Origin: Siphonodentalium dalli
Taxonomy: Eukaryota > Mollusca > Scaphopoda > Gadilida > Siphonodentaliidae
Length of the DNA: 64,000 nt
Direction: 5' to 3'
NCBI GenBank assembly: GCA_032622095.1
Contig: CP136064.1
Coordinates: 134,487,129 to 134,551,128, forward strand
Shown here: positions 35,209-45,728 of the stretch, in pieces
Numbering within the stretch: the first letter of the stretch is position 1
How the letters are laid out: each line of letters starts with the position of its first letter
Program-made: the position numbers and the translations under genes
Notes under the pieces: model-generated
The model's input: the letters and a program-made list of their open reading frames with translations, nothing else
Told to the model about the DNA's origin: nothing
Databases searched by the model: none

Positions 35209-36620
35209 AGCTTAATTTGATGAAGTCAAGTTTGAGTTATTGTCATTGGTTGGTGACCAGCGTCCATCTGTCCATGCATGCGTTTCCTTTAGCATACAGG
35301 CCACATCCCTCAACCAATCATTACAAAACTTTATTTTGAACTTTGGGGCGATCAGTAGTAGAGATGGGCGGTTTTGATTTTTTACGTTCGGTTTCGGTTT
35401 TGGTTTTTCTGGGAGAAAAAACCTCGGTTTCGGTTCGGTATTCGTTTTTTTTTACTAGATAGTGAAATTAGACTGAAATACATACAATTTGAGTATATAC
35501 TTTCAAAGTAACCGTAATTAGAGTCAATAATGTCCCAATAACGTTGAATATTTGAGGAAGTAAATGCGATCACATGTAAACAACGGGACAAAATGCAGAC
35601 GCAAACTGAATCCAACGCGATAAGATGATACAATTCGGTATTTAAAAAAATAAACACCCCCATCTTCACTATTTATCCCTTTCTGACATGTTTAAAACAT
35701 ATTTATCATATTATGTGCACTAGTCTCTGAGAATTCAACCGCAAACAGCAGCAAAATCACAACCAGTGGGCGTCCTTGACCTGACTGTAACAATTCTTGA
35801 CACGTGCATGATTGACCCACATTCAATGACTGCGGTGTGATCGCTTTGATGTTGCGACATAGTTTACAAGCTGCACATGGCTGCAAACTTCTACAAGATT
35901 ACGTCACATCGGAATGTCCAGACGATCAGAGTGTTCATACCATTTACTTGGTTTAGTTTTCGAGTTTCCATTTTTTTGGTTGGCGATTATCGCCTTATTT
36001 GGACTTGTGTTCGGCATTCATATAGTTAGCCAGACTCTGGCTTAAGCGACGTTTTTATGACATATTAAGCAGCGACATTTCTTGGAGTCGTCTCCAGTTA
36101 GACGCATAAAATACCTCGAAACAGGGCTTTTTGTTGAACCATGTTCGTTATTTTGTTCGGCCATGTTTGAAAAAGAACAAAAACAGTCGCCTATGATATT
36201 ATAACAACACATATCTGAGACGAAATGGACACATTCCGATATAATATTGATCAGAGAGGCCGATAATTTGATAACAATATCAACTAATAAGTACCTGGGG
36301 AGGTATAATAAGTCGATTTAAGTGAAAAATAAACATATAAAAAAAAACGTAATATCGGTTTGAGCAGAATCGCGTCGGTCGGTTTTCGGTTTATTGTTAA
36401 AAACCGAAACCGAGTTGTTTTCTCGGTTAACATGCCCATCACTAATCAGTAGATTGAACCATTATATTTTTTGTTAAAAAACATGGTCGCTGGCGGTCAT
36501 CCTGGATAATACTCTTTACATCACTAAATCCTTTGTCACACCCTACAGGCCACATTACCTCATCCAATCATCACCAAAATTGATATGGATCTTGAGCATT
36601 TCACATTTGAATTAATCAGC
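35209..36620 (+). mobile_element. Family A' element A7 (carries a hAT insertion)
   Basis: The 5' palindrome variant is TTAGCTTAATTTGATGAAGT / CAAGTTTGAGTTA. 'ggtgaccagcgtccatctg' and A' core text follow, and the core is then split by a 1,086-bp hAT element. The core resumes at about 36453 with 'catggtcgctggcggtcatcc' and ends near 36620. No 3' hairpin is found. Confidence 0.65.
35359..36444. mobile_element. hAT-type non-autonomous transposon 5 (8-bp TSD ATCAGTAG)
   Basis: The left end TAGAGATGGGCGGTT is paired with the right end TTAACATGCCCATCACTA. Perfect 8-bp repeats ATCAGTAG stand at 35351-35358 and 36445-36452. Subterminal CGGTTTCGGTTT repeats lie near the left and CCGAAACCGAG near the right. 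It is 1,086 bp and belongs to the same terminal family as 32866-33977, but the interior differs. Confidence 0.9.
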
Positions 36621-37094
36621 ATACCCTGCAGCCCACATTGGTTGTTACCCGAAAAGAAATTCGGGAGACTATGGAAATAACTTCACACTGTGGCACGTGT
36701 AATACTAGAGTAATGATGCAACAAAATAGCTTCAATGATATACGAAACATAATTCGTGATAAGTCGAGCTGGTAAAGTCAAATCAGTAACTGAAAAGATT
36801 CTAATATACCATATATATGGAAGTTGCAGGAGAGCAGGGTATAAGACATCAAATTGGGAAACTCACAGGCAAAACGGGAGATTATATAGTTCACATGCTT
36901 TCCGTTTGAACATTCTGAAACGAAGAATTGGATACTCAAAACTGCGATGCCACATGGCCCATTTTATACGTCATATGGGCTCAGAAACAGGAACTCTAAA
37001 AAGGGGTCCGTCTAGTAGTCGATTACCTCTGGCGACTAGTCGATTCCTTAAAATCGCTAATCGTTTCAACACTAGTGCTAACATTTGGTAATTA
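36621..37094. other. Unplaced sequence, one open frame of no known family
   Basis: A 111-codon + strand frame (36756-37091) rich in Arg, Ser and His has no motif that I recognise. It lies between two repeats, with no splice or promoter support. I do not call it a gene. Confidence 0.3.
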
Positions 37095-37300
37095 TGGGGT
37101 ACTTATTATACCCCTTATAAAAAAGGGGGTATTCTGTTTTTCACCTGTCCATCCATACGTATGTTTGTCTGATATATGTTCATGTCATGACTTGAACAGT
37201 ACTGTTCAGATCTCAAAGTAATTTGGTAAGCATGTTCACTACTATGAGAACATTCAATAGAGGATTCAATCATTTTGTTGTGATTTCCATTTATAATAAT
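37095..37300 (+). repeat. Family D element, 5' fragment
   Basis: The palindrome TATACCCCTTAT...AAAAAGGGGGTAT (about 37108-37132) is followed by 'cacctgtccatcc', 'cttgaacagtactgttcagatc' and 'tgttcactactatgagaaca'. One core only, then the similarity stops. Confidence 0.65.
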
Positions 37301-37709
37301 ATGAAATCAGATAAATTTCGTCATGATGACAACTTAATGGGTATTAGAGTTTATGACTGTGCATATGTATGGATATATGACCAAGAAAACAGTGGCCAGA
37401 TGTTGGTAGCACATTTATATATACACTCGCATGTATTCACAAAATATAACAGTACAAAAATACTGGCATACTTTTGTAATTTTCCATGATATGTGTGTCA
37501 GTGGTTGGTCGCAACCTGCAATGGGATTAGCAGTTTTTATGCCTTGTCGGGTCAGATTTTATGTTTGAACTCTATATGTCTGAAATAGACATACTTTTTA
37601 TACTATAATTTTTGCAACAGGATCATGAGGAAATCGCATGTCATGTGGGTTTATATATGTTATATGCGACTGCATCACGTTTGGGTTGATTGGGATGTCT
37701 TTCATGCAG
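37301..37709. other. Unplaced intron sequence
   Basis: No exon or repeat family is recognised. Confidence 0.35.
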
Positions 37710-38629
37710 TTTTAGCTCAACTTTACTTCGAAATTTGTCGTGACTGTTGACATTAACAAGTAGATGAGAACGTGTCATTTTGGGGTCATTCGGCAAAACA
37801 ACATGGTCGCCAGCAGCCATCTAGGATTTCAAAATTCAATCCATTAGCACAAGCTACATGCTGCTCTGTTGGTCTGATCATCATGAAATTTGTCATGGCT
37901 GTTAACATGTATATAAGAATGAGTTATTTTGGGGTCATTTGGCCATAAAACATCGCCGCCGGCAGCCATCTTATTTCTACTCTTTGCATGACTAAATAAA
38001 TCCTTTGGTACAGGCTACAGGTCGAATCATTATGAAATTTGTCATGGCTGTTGACATTGACATGTAGATGGGAAGGAGTCATTTTGGGGTCATGTGAAAA
38101 AACATGGCCACCAGCAGTTATCTTGAATTTCAAATTGAATCTATTGGCATACCCTGCAGCCGGCATTTATGGGAGAATAGTTTTTAAACTTTACAGGCAT
38201 GTTTAGAATTTCATTGGAAAACATAATTGAAACCCTCTGGGCTACCAGTCTACATCCGGTCATCACCAAACTTCATATGGATCCTTGGGGTAACCTCTAG
38301 ATGGCTCCTCACCATTTTTGTTATGAATTCTGCGCAATCAAGTGTCCAACTCCCTCTTCCGATCATCTCCAAACTTCATATGGATCTTCAGGGTGACATC
38401 TAGATGGGAGCCATCTCATATATTACTCTTTCTAGTAGTGTTACTGCATCCTTTGGCACTCCCTGCAGCCCAACTTTTTGATCCAATTAATCCCCAACTG
38501 TTTATGCATCTTCAGGGTAACCGCTAGTTACTTAAGCATATAAACTGAGTTCCCTATCGCTCTATGGACATTAATATATCCCATGATCCCATTTCCAAGT
38601 TGGGCTACATTGTCATTGACACTTTCATT
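37710..38629 (+). mobile_element. Family A element A8
   Basis: It begins TTTTAGCTCAACTTTACTTC, where the right arm of the palindrome is lost, and runs straight into core text. It mixes A and A' cores and ends with a diverged 3' module (CAAGTTGGGCTAC, TTGTCATTGACACTTTCATT to 38629). Confidence 0.7.
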
Positions 38630-38990
38630 GGTATATGAGTTCACAAGAGGAGTTTCTGAAATTAGTTTGCAATCTAGGCCCGACTATATTTTTACCAGAG
38701 TTACGGCCCTTTGATATTGTTAATTTTTGGTGTTTAGCACCCACAGTTAGTTGCCCAGAGTTTATTTCGAACAATTATCAACGGATTTGAAAGATTTTTG
38801 GTATGTGAGTTCACAAGAGGTGTTTTGGAAACGAGTTCGCAAACTAGGCCCGGCTCTACATTTTAACAGATTTACTGCCGTTTGATTGTAATTTTTTGCC
38901 ATTGCACTCTAAATTTTAATACCAAACTAAAACAAATATTAACCCAATCTCAAACAAATATTAACTGATTTCAATTATTTGTTATCATAT
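38630..38990 (+). repeat. Two-unit repeat of about 180 bp
   Basis: 'gtatatgagttcacaagagg' and 'gtatgtgagttcacaagagg' (about 38630 and 38800) head two units that share 'ctaggcccg.ct.tat.tttta.cag' and 'gcc.tttgat'. It resembles the 'gagttatggccc' families but lacks a palindrome. Confidence 0.5.
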
Positions 38991-39772
38991 TTTGAAAATG
39001 TTCATCCCCAAATTTGCCCACAAAGGCAGGTGAAACCGTCGTTGGCAACTACTTTTTTTAGAAATTTTACAGGCATGTTTAGGATCACCTATAGATGGAA
39101 GCCTGGTAGCCATCCATTAATTTGAAGTAGTCTGTAGTGTTCAGACGACTGCATTGCATTGGTCCGTTGCATTGGTTCGCTGTGTTGGTCTGTTGCGATG
39201 ACATGATCCAGTGTCTGTTAAGCAGTTAACACTGGTGAATTGAGTATGTTGCGTTATAATGCAGAGCTTCCAATTGCAGCTAATAAGTTTGATATTGGAA
39301 TAAATTCAATATTACAAATCAATCTCTCTGTTATAAATGAATTTTACCATAATTTCAAACCATAAATACAAGTAAAATTTTCATCGCCTTGCACGGCCGC
39401 TCTCTTTTATTGATTGAAAACCAGAAATATTATGACAAACGTGCTTAATTACCATTATAAGTTATGCGTTACGGCTTACATTACTATGAAAATAGAATCT
39501 CTCCATTGTGTGCTTTAACTGATAAAATGTAATGGTCACATCTCAGCTGTCTAAATGCCTTAAATAGTGTTATTATCTGTATTCCAATTTCAGCACAACA
39601 TACACAACCGATTTGTCTGAACACTCCTTTATCGAAAGATCTCATTGAGTGCATTATTACCACTCTGAATAGCTATGAACAATATTTCTCACTGTGGAAT
39701 AGAAGTTAATCAGCATGCAACAATGGTTGTGATAACATTATGGGAAACTTAGTATATATATTACTTATAATA
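38991..39772. other. PAK intron sequence left of the Helitron pair
   Basis: A partial A'-like fragment ('tttacaggcatgtttaggatcacc', about 39065) is followed by unplaced AT-rich sequence up to the Helitron start. Confidence 0.4.
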
Positions 39773-41176
39773 TCTATATATATAATACCCGTCGTCTGTG
39801 TGTGTGTGTGTGTGTATAACTCGGTCACGCTTTTGGTGCGTTTATAACTTTTCAACCATGCACGCAATGTGGCCCAAATTTGTACCATGGCCTATGTTGT
39901 GTCTTAAAAGATGACTCACCAAATTTGATGCCGATTGGTCAAAGCAAACCTGAGATCTAACATGGTCCCCAAATGCAGTATTTGCACTCAAGTATGGACA
40001 CTATTTCTTATGACGTTTGTCGAAATGACGTCATTGACGTCGCACGCAAACCCACACTTGCTTTGCTATTGTAGACGAAACTTTCATGCGCTCTACCAAA
40101 GCGTTGTTGGAAATAGGTGCTAAATTAATGTGTCAGTTCAGGTTCAGTGTGAATTTAGGTAACGAATGTTGATTTTGTCGCGGAGTGCATATAGTGGGGT
40201 GTTGAGTCAAGACTCGAACGTACCACCGTCGTTGGGAATGGGTGGATGTAATGGAGTGCATAGTCAAGACTCGAACGTTCGTCGTTGGGAATGGGTGCTA
40301 ATATGGTATTTAAATTTGCCAGTTGGGTTTGAACATAAGTAAAGAATGCTGTCTTTGATACGAAAGTTGTGCATTGAGTGTGGAATGGAAGGAGTACCGG
40401 TATACACGGAAGATGGCGAATGGACACAGTCTGACCTCCCGTCGGTGGGTACCGTGAACTCAGTAAATTCGCCGGAACTCAGTTAGAAAAATCACATCCC
40501 GGAATCCCGGACCGGGACTAATAATATAGTGTAAATAATACTGCCGATTCTAATTAATGCTCTTTTAATCTTTCGGTTGAGTGCAAATCTGATAAAAGAA
40601 TGTTCAAAAGATCAAAATGTGCGCAAAGCGCACGCAGTTTAAAATCAGATAATGTGCGCGAAGCTCACAAAGGGGCTGTAGGCCCCTCGCCCGCTAAATA
40701 AAGGTTCCAAATTGAGCCTGTTTCAGTTATTATAGATAAAATAAAATATTTTGATTGTTGCTTTCCATATGTGCATGCATATACATGGGTTGGGGAGATG
40801 GGGTGGGGGTAAATTTTATTGAAATAAAGTGTTCATACAAATGGGCCGCGCAGTGCAGGCGTGTGATCATTATAGGCGGCATGCTGAATACAGGTTCCAA
40901 AGGGGGTCCGTTCAAAATGTGCAGCAAGCGCCCGAATGAAGGTTCCTGAATTGAGTATGTTTCAGTTGGTGCATAGTAGTATTTAAATAATATACTGATT
41001 TTGTTTCGTTCAATATGTGAATGCGCATATGTGGACTGGGTGTGTAGAAATACAGTTTTATTTAAATAAAGTGTTCCAACGCGCATCCAGTAACAAGAAA
41101 GAGAAGCATGACCATTCCATGTGTCCATGAACGCTGACACTAGAAAATAAAAAAGAACATTTATATACCTGTCATT
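39773..41176 (+). mobile_element. Helitron-type element, unit 1 (3' end incomplete)
   Basis: It starts TCTATATATATAATACCCGT after a host A, as Helitrons do (5' TC, insertion at A/T), then a TG run and 'ataactcggtcacgctttt'. The interior repeats 'gcgcgaagc.cacaaaggggctg' and 'gaataaaggttcc'-like modules. Its 3' end matches unit 2 through 'aacatttatatacc.gtcattt', then stops exactly where the second arm of the terminal hairpin should begin. There is no Rep/helicase gene. Confidence 0.8.
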
Positions 41177-41202
41177 TATATACCCTATATATATAATCCG
41201 TC

Positions 41203-41236
<34 letters not shown>

Positions 41237-42388
41237 GTGTGTGTGTGTGTATAACTCGGTCACGCTTTTGGCGCGTTTATAACTTTTCAACCATGCGTCC
41301 AATGTGGTCAAAATTTGTACCACGACCTACAGTCTGTCATAAAAGGTGACACACCAAATTTCACGCCGATTGGTCAAAGCAAGAGATCTAACATGGTCCC
41401 CAAATGCAGTATTTGCACTCAAGTTGATACCATTTCTTATGACGTTTGTCGGTCGTACGCAAACCCAAACTTGGGCGCTATAATTTAATTGTCAGATCAG
41501 GTTGATTGTGAATATAATTAATGCATGTTGCGTTTGTCGTGGAAGTGCATGCGGTGTAGAGTCGAGACTAGAACGTTCTATACCATCGTTCGAAATGGGT
41601 GCTAAATGGTCTTATAATATGCCACTTCAGTGTGAATATAAGTAGGCCTAATGGATTGTGTCTTTGTTATGAAAGTTGTGCATTGTGTGTGGAATCGAAG
41701 GAGAACATATACGGAAGACGGCAAATTGATAAATAACGTTTTATAGAATCTAAAAATGGGCGCGAAGTGGGAAAATGGGCCGCAGTGCAAGGGCCTGTGA
41801 CCTTAGGCCTATATACGCTGCTGAATAAAAGCTCCCAAAGGGAGCCTGTTTCAAAAGATCATAATGTATGTGCGCGAAGCGCACAAAGGGGCTGCAGTCC
41901 ACTCGGTTGCTGAATAAAGGCTCTGTTTCAGTTATATTGGACTATATATAATAGTAATATACAGAACTATAAGTTGATTTTGTTGCATTCCATATGCGCA
42001 TGCATATATGTGGGTGGTAGTAGAAACTACAGTTTTTCTGCGAAAAAAGTGTTCCCGAGCCATAGGCTCATATATAGCGCACAAAGGGGGCTGTAGGCCT
42101 CTCCGCCGCTGAATAAACGCTCCCAAATGGAGTCTACTTCAGTAAGTAAATACAGTAATAAAATAACATGTTGATTTTGTTGCGTTCCAAATGTGCATGC
42201 ATATATGTGGGGTAGGGTGGGTGTAAAAAATACAGTTTTAGTTCAATAAAGTGTTCCCACGCGCCTCCTGTGAAAGAGAAGTATGACCAATCCATTGCTA
42301 ATATAGAAATGATGTGTTCATGGCCGTGGAGACCAGAAAGTAACGAAGAACATTTATATACCCGTCATTTTGACGGGAAATCCCCTAG
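41177..42388 (+). mobile_element. Helitron-type element, unit 2 (complete 3' end)
   Basis: It repeats unit 1 from 'tatatatataat.ccgtcgt' and a long TG tract onward. It ends with hairpin CCCGTCATTTTGACGGG (42361-42377), then AAATCCCCTAG (to 42388) and a host T. A hairpin about 10 nt before CTRR (here CTAG) is the defining Helitron 3' end. It is non-autonomous. Its last base is 38 nt before PAK exon 5. Confidence 0.88.
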
Positions 42389-42426
42389 TATATATATATT
42401 ACTGAAATGAGGGTATACTGTTGCAG

Positions 42427-42522
42427 GCGAAAGAAGAAAGTTCGAGTATATCAACACCAGAAGAGGATGAGGATTCTCCACCTCCTCCCATCGCTGATCG
42501 ACCAGCACGAACAAAATCAATT
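42427..42522 (+). CDS. PAK: p21-activated kinase, acidic and PIX-binding exon
   Basis: The 32 codons read AKEESSSISTPEEDEDSPPP, then PIADRPARTKSI. In group I PAKs this position holds an acidic run and the non-canonical Pro-rich ligand PPPVIAPRPEHTKS, which docks the SH3 domain of PIX/Cool exchange factors and targets the kinase to focal adhesions. Here the Pro triplet, Ile-Ala, Arg-Pro and Thr-Lys-Ser are kept. The Pro before the Arg is replaced by Asp, and His by Arg. The acceptor is ACTGTTGCAG and the donor ATT/GTATGT; it starts and ends in phase 0. A Helitron ends 38 nt upstream. Confidence 0.93.
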
Positions 42523-43332
42523 GTATGTATAGCAACTATTACAGGAAAAATTTATCTGATTGATAATGATCAAGACCAGACAAAATTTATGATATGTTAA
42601 ACTCAACCAAAAGTATGATGCATATTGCCGTGATTGAAAATTATTTTCATATATTGCAAAAATGTGTCTTTTCTATAGAAACCTAATGGTGTATTAAATG
42701 AATGGCGTAGCTTGATTTAGGTCTGCTATGTAACCATATATATGACCATAGTTGTCGAAAGTGACATATTAAACCCCAATTACCTAAGGGGGCATGTCAA
42801 ATTGATTTTCGCATATGCGAAAAAAGTTTCTTCTTTTGTTTCACCATGTTTGTTTTCGTCAAGGTCGCAGCTTTGTTTCCATCAATATTGTCTGTAGTGT
42901 CAATATGTATTCAGCACATATATATACCAATTATTCAATGTCAGTTTTGAGTTCAGATAATACTAAAAGCCATGATCCTATATCAGCCTACTTAATACAA
43001 AATATTCAGTAACTGCCACTGTTTCTTCATTGAGACATTTGACTACTCCCGAAAATATCAACTTGATTTCCACGGGTGTGAGCTTGCCTCCAAGTTGTGT
43101 GTCGAATCATGTGCGCATGACAATATCTAATTAGATAGATGAATCGAATTTGCATTTATTAATCAGCAATTTTGTATTATGGGAGCACTAATTTTCCTAA
43201 TTTTAGTTAAAATATTGCGTTTACTTCATGCCGACTTCATTATTTCCTTCAAGATCAAGCATTTAAACAAGAATATATTTTGTCTATATATGTTTATGTT
43301 TAAGTAATCCGCGGGTGAGATTTTTTTTTTAG
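42523..43332. other. Unique PAK intron sequence
   Basis: Low-repeat sequence after exon 5, with no recognised family. It ends in a tract of more than ten T then AG at 43332, a good splice acceptor for the candidate exon that follows. Confidence 0.45.
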
Positions 43333-43480
43333 ATTCAACAGCCGGCTTCCCACTGTGGTCGTGTAGTGACTACATGTGAAAAATATATCCCACGGTACAT
43401 CACCGATGACAAATTATGGAACACTTTTCTCAGTCATTACATTGGGCAGAGGGCTGGCTTTGGTATCAAATCAAAGCCAG
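43333..43480 (+). CDS. Candidate exon of an unidentified gene (nested in a PAK intron)
   Basis: After a long T tract and AG, a 49-codon frame runs IQQPASHCGRVVTTCEKYIP, then RYITDDKLWNTFLSHYIGQR, then AGFGIKSKP. It closes at a possible donor CCAG/GTATTT. The composition (Trp, Tyr, His, Cys, alternating hydrophobics) is that of a folded protein, not of the surrounding repeats. I do not recognise the family. It starts in phase 0 and ends in phase 1, so it cannot be an alternative PAK exon between exons 42427 and 46616 without a frameshift. The donor is mediocre. It could be a chance frame or a relic. Confidence 0.35.
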
Positions 43481-44181
43481 GTATTTGCACACACACATAT
43501 TATTAACCGTTACCAAACCGGGCACACTATATTTCAATTCACATACTGACCTTCCCCAACATTCTCAAAATATTTATGGAACGAAATTGGAACAGTATAT
43601 TTTGCTGGTTTTTGCATTTTTCATGGCAATATTAGGGACAGATTTCATAGTGATTTGTTTAGCCCGAAGATCTGTTTATCCAAATCTCCTTTAGTCCAAA
43701 GATCCAATAGTTCCAATGTATAGTTGCTGTTCAAATGTTAGGTGATCCGAGGATAATTAATTACATGTCCATAACAAAATTGGGGATGTCGGGAATACTC
43801 AAATATAGATTTGTAATTGTCCTAATTAAGTCAAACTTGGGTGCCAAATAGCAAAAACAATTATATTTCAAATTATATCGAACCTATATAACACCTCTAC
43901 CAATATGACAAAGGGCCATTTGGTCAAAGGTCCATTATTTTGAATGTTCAATAATCAGAACCTCGAGGATACAAATTATAATATAAAATTTAATAGAGTT
44001 CTTTTGTCCAAAATGAGCACATACACAATTGCTAGAATTGTCGTCCGAAATTTTCTGACAAGAATACCCAATCGACCTATAATAATTGTTAGGCCAAAAA
44101 AAACAACAAAACATTAGTTTCCAATTAATCGTGATGGCGAGGGCTTGTTTTAAGTCGGATCCATGCTTTGCTGGAACACGG
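43481..44181. other. Unique intron sequence
   Basis: No repeat, RNA gene or convincing exon is seen on either strand. Confidence 0.4.
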
Positions 44182-44182
44182 T

Positions 44183-44430
44183 CACTTACGTTGTGGGTTG
44201 GTGCCGCTGGTTTTAAAATTTCTGTTTGATTTCATCTTTTTTCTGTTGGATGTGTGATACCTGGGCTTGTGAACAACTGACTTCTTCGCAATGTTGAACT
44301 GTGTAAACTTTTGGTCTAATAATTTCCCAACTGCGTATTTGTCCCCTAATGATATATCGTTTCGTTTTGTAACCATGATTGAACTTATTTTATTTTGACA
44401 TCGAGACGCTTGATCTGGGAGTTTATACAT
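44183..44430 (-). CDS. Candidate minus-strand first exon, unidentified
   Basis: On the minus strand an ATG-led frame encodes a Lys/Arg/Asn-rich peptide including MVTKRNDISLGDKYAVGKLL and FNIAKKSVVHKPRYH. It reaches a strong donor CACAAC/GTAAGT (at about 44192-44197 on the + strand), just before the frame closes. It lies in the same low-repeat island as the candidate + strand exon. No family is recognised and no partner exon was found. An ATG further in (MVTK) is an equally good start. It could be chance. Confidence 0.25.
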
Positions 44431-44544
44431 CAAATGTTCGTTTTAGCTAACAAGTTAAACCATTGTTCTCTAATTGAGAAGACATCACAATAAAAACAAA
44501 ACTGTCTGACAGTTCAGTCATAATTGTGAGGGACCAGTATACAT

Positions 44545-45310
44545 CAAGTTGAGCTGTTGCCATTGGTTGGCGTCCGTCTGTCCATCAACAATTTCTGTTT
44601 AGGTCACATCTCTCATCTGATCGTCACCAAACTTCATTTAGATCTTCGGGGTGACATCTAGATGGGAGCCATTAATTTTTTCCAAAATTCCTTAAAAAAC
44701 ATGGCCACCAGCAGCCTTCTTGGATTTTACTCTTCGCATGACTAAATCCTTTGGCACACCCTGCAGGCCACATCCCTCTTCCGATCATCATCAAACTTTA
44801 TACTGATTTTGGGGAGACCTCTAGTTTGGAGCCATCAATTTTTTTCCTAAATTCGTTGAAAAACATGGCTGCCAGTGGCCATCTTGGATTTTAATCTTTG
44901 CATGACTAAATCCTTCGGCACATCCTACAGGACACATCCCTCATCCGATCGTCACCAAATATAATATGGATCTTCGGAGCCATCGATTATTTATGAAATT
45001 CGTTTTGAAAAACATGGCCGCCAGCAGCCATCTTTGATTTAAAATTGAATCCATCGACACACTCTGCAGCCAGCATATATCTAATATATTTTTTGTAAAT
45101 TTACCGGCATGATTATAGGATCACCTCTAGATGAGAGCTATCGAATTTGAAAGATTTTCAATTAAAACCATGGCCGCCATCTTGTATTTTACACTTTGCA
45201 TGACGAAATCCTTTGGCACACACTACAGAGCACATCCCTCGTTCAATCATCACCAAACTTTATATGCATCGGCACAGACTGCATTTATTTGAGAATTGTT
45301 TTGAAAATTC
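44545..45310 (+). repeat. Family A' element A9
   Basis: It begins 'caagttgagctgttgccattgg' plus GGCGTCCGTCTGTCC, with the left arm of the palindrome missing. Four or five A' cores of about 150-200 bp follow ('ccacatccctc.tccgatcatc', 'accaaacttcat', 'gatcttcgg', 'catggc.gccag...ccatcttgga'). No 3' hairpin is found. Confidence 0.68.
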
Positions 45311-45381
45311 TTTGGGGTGGTTCCAAAAACCCCTTCTTATCTATAAACGCCAGTAAATATTGTTTCATAAGTTATGTTTTT

Positions 45382-45650
45382 ATGTTCACCCATATCATAG
45401 TATGGTAAACATAGTGTCGGTCGACAACCGGATTGACCATTTGTTGTTCGTTTGTCTGTCCATCCAGCCTGGACGTCCAGCCATCCATCCGTCCATCTGT
45501 CCGTCTGTCCATGGACACTTTTTCTATCTGATCGAAAACAAATTTTGTATATGAATTCTCAGCCCAAAAGACAGATCGAGTTCGAATATGGGTTTGATCC
45601 GATTATTTTTAACTGAGTTATGGCCCTTTTTCAAAAAATATTCAAGTGGT
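45382..45650 (+). repeat. Family C element, short copy
   Basis: The 5' palindrome ATGTTCACC...GGTAAACAT (about 45382-45412) is followed by CATCCGTCCATCTGTCCGTC and one core with 'tatctgatcgaaaacaaattt', 'agatcgagttcgaatatggg' and 'gagttatggcccttttt'. Confidence 0.7.
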
Positions 45651-45728
45651 CTAAAAAAAAAAAATTCGAAAAACTAACACCATTATAACTCTGCCAAGCG
45701 TACCCTGAGTCACTGCACAAAATTTTGT

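Noticed and set aside
36756-37091. 111-codon + strand frame
   Set aside because: No motif, no splice signals and no repeat homologue that would indicate coding; kept only as unplaced sequence.
40730-41323. 197-codon minus-strand frame
   Set aside because: It spans the junction of the two Helitron units and includes the TG tract as a Thr-His run.
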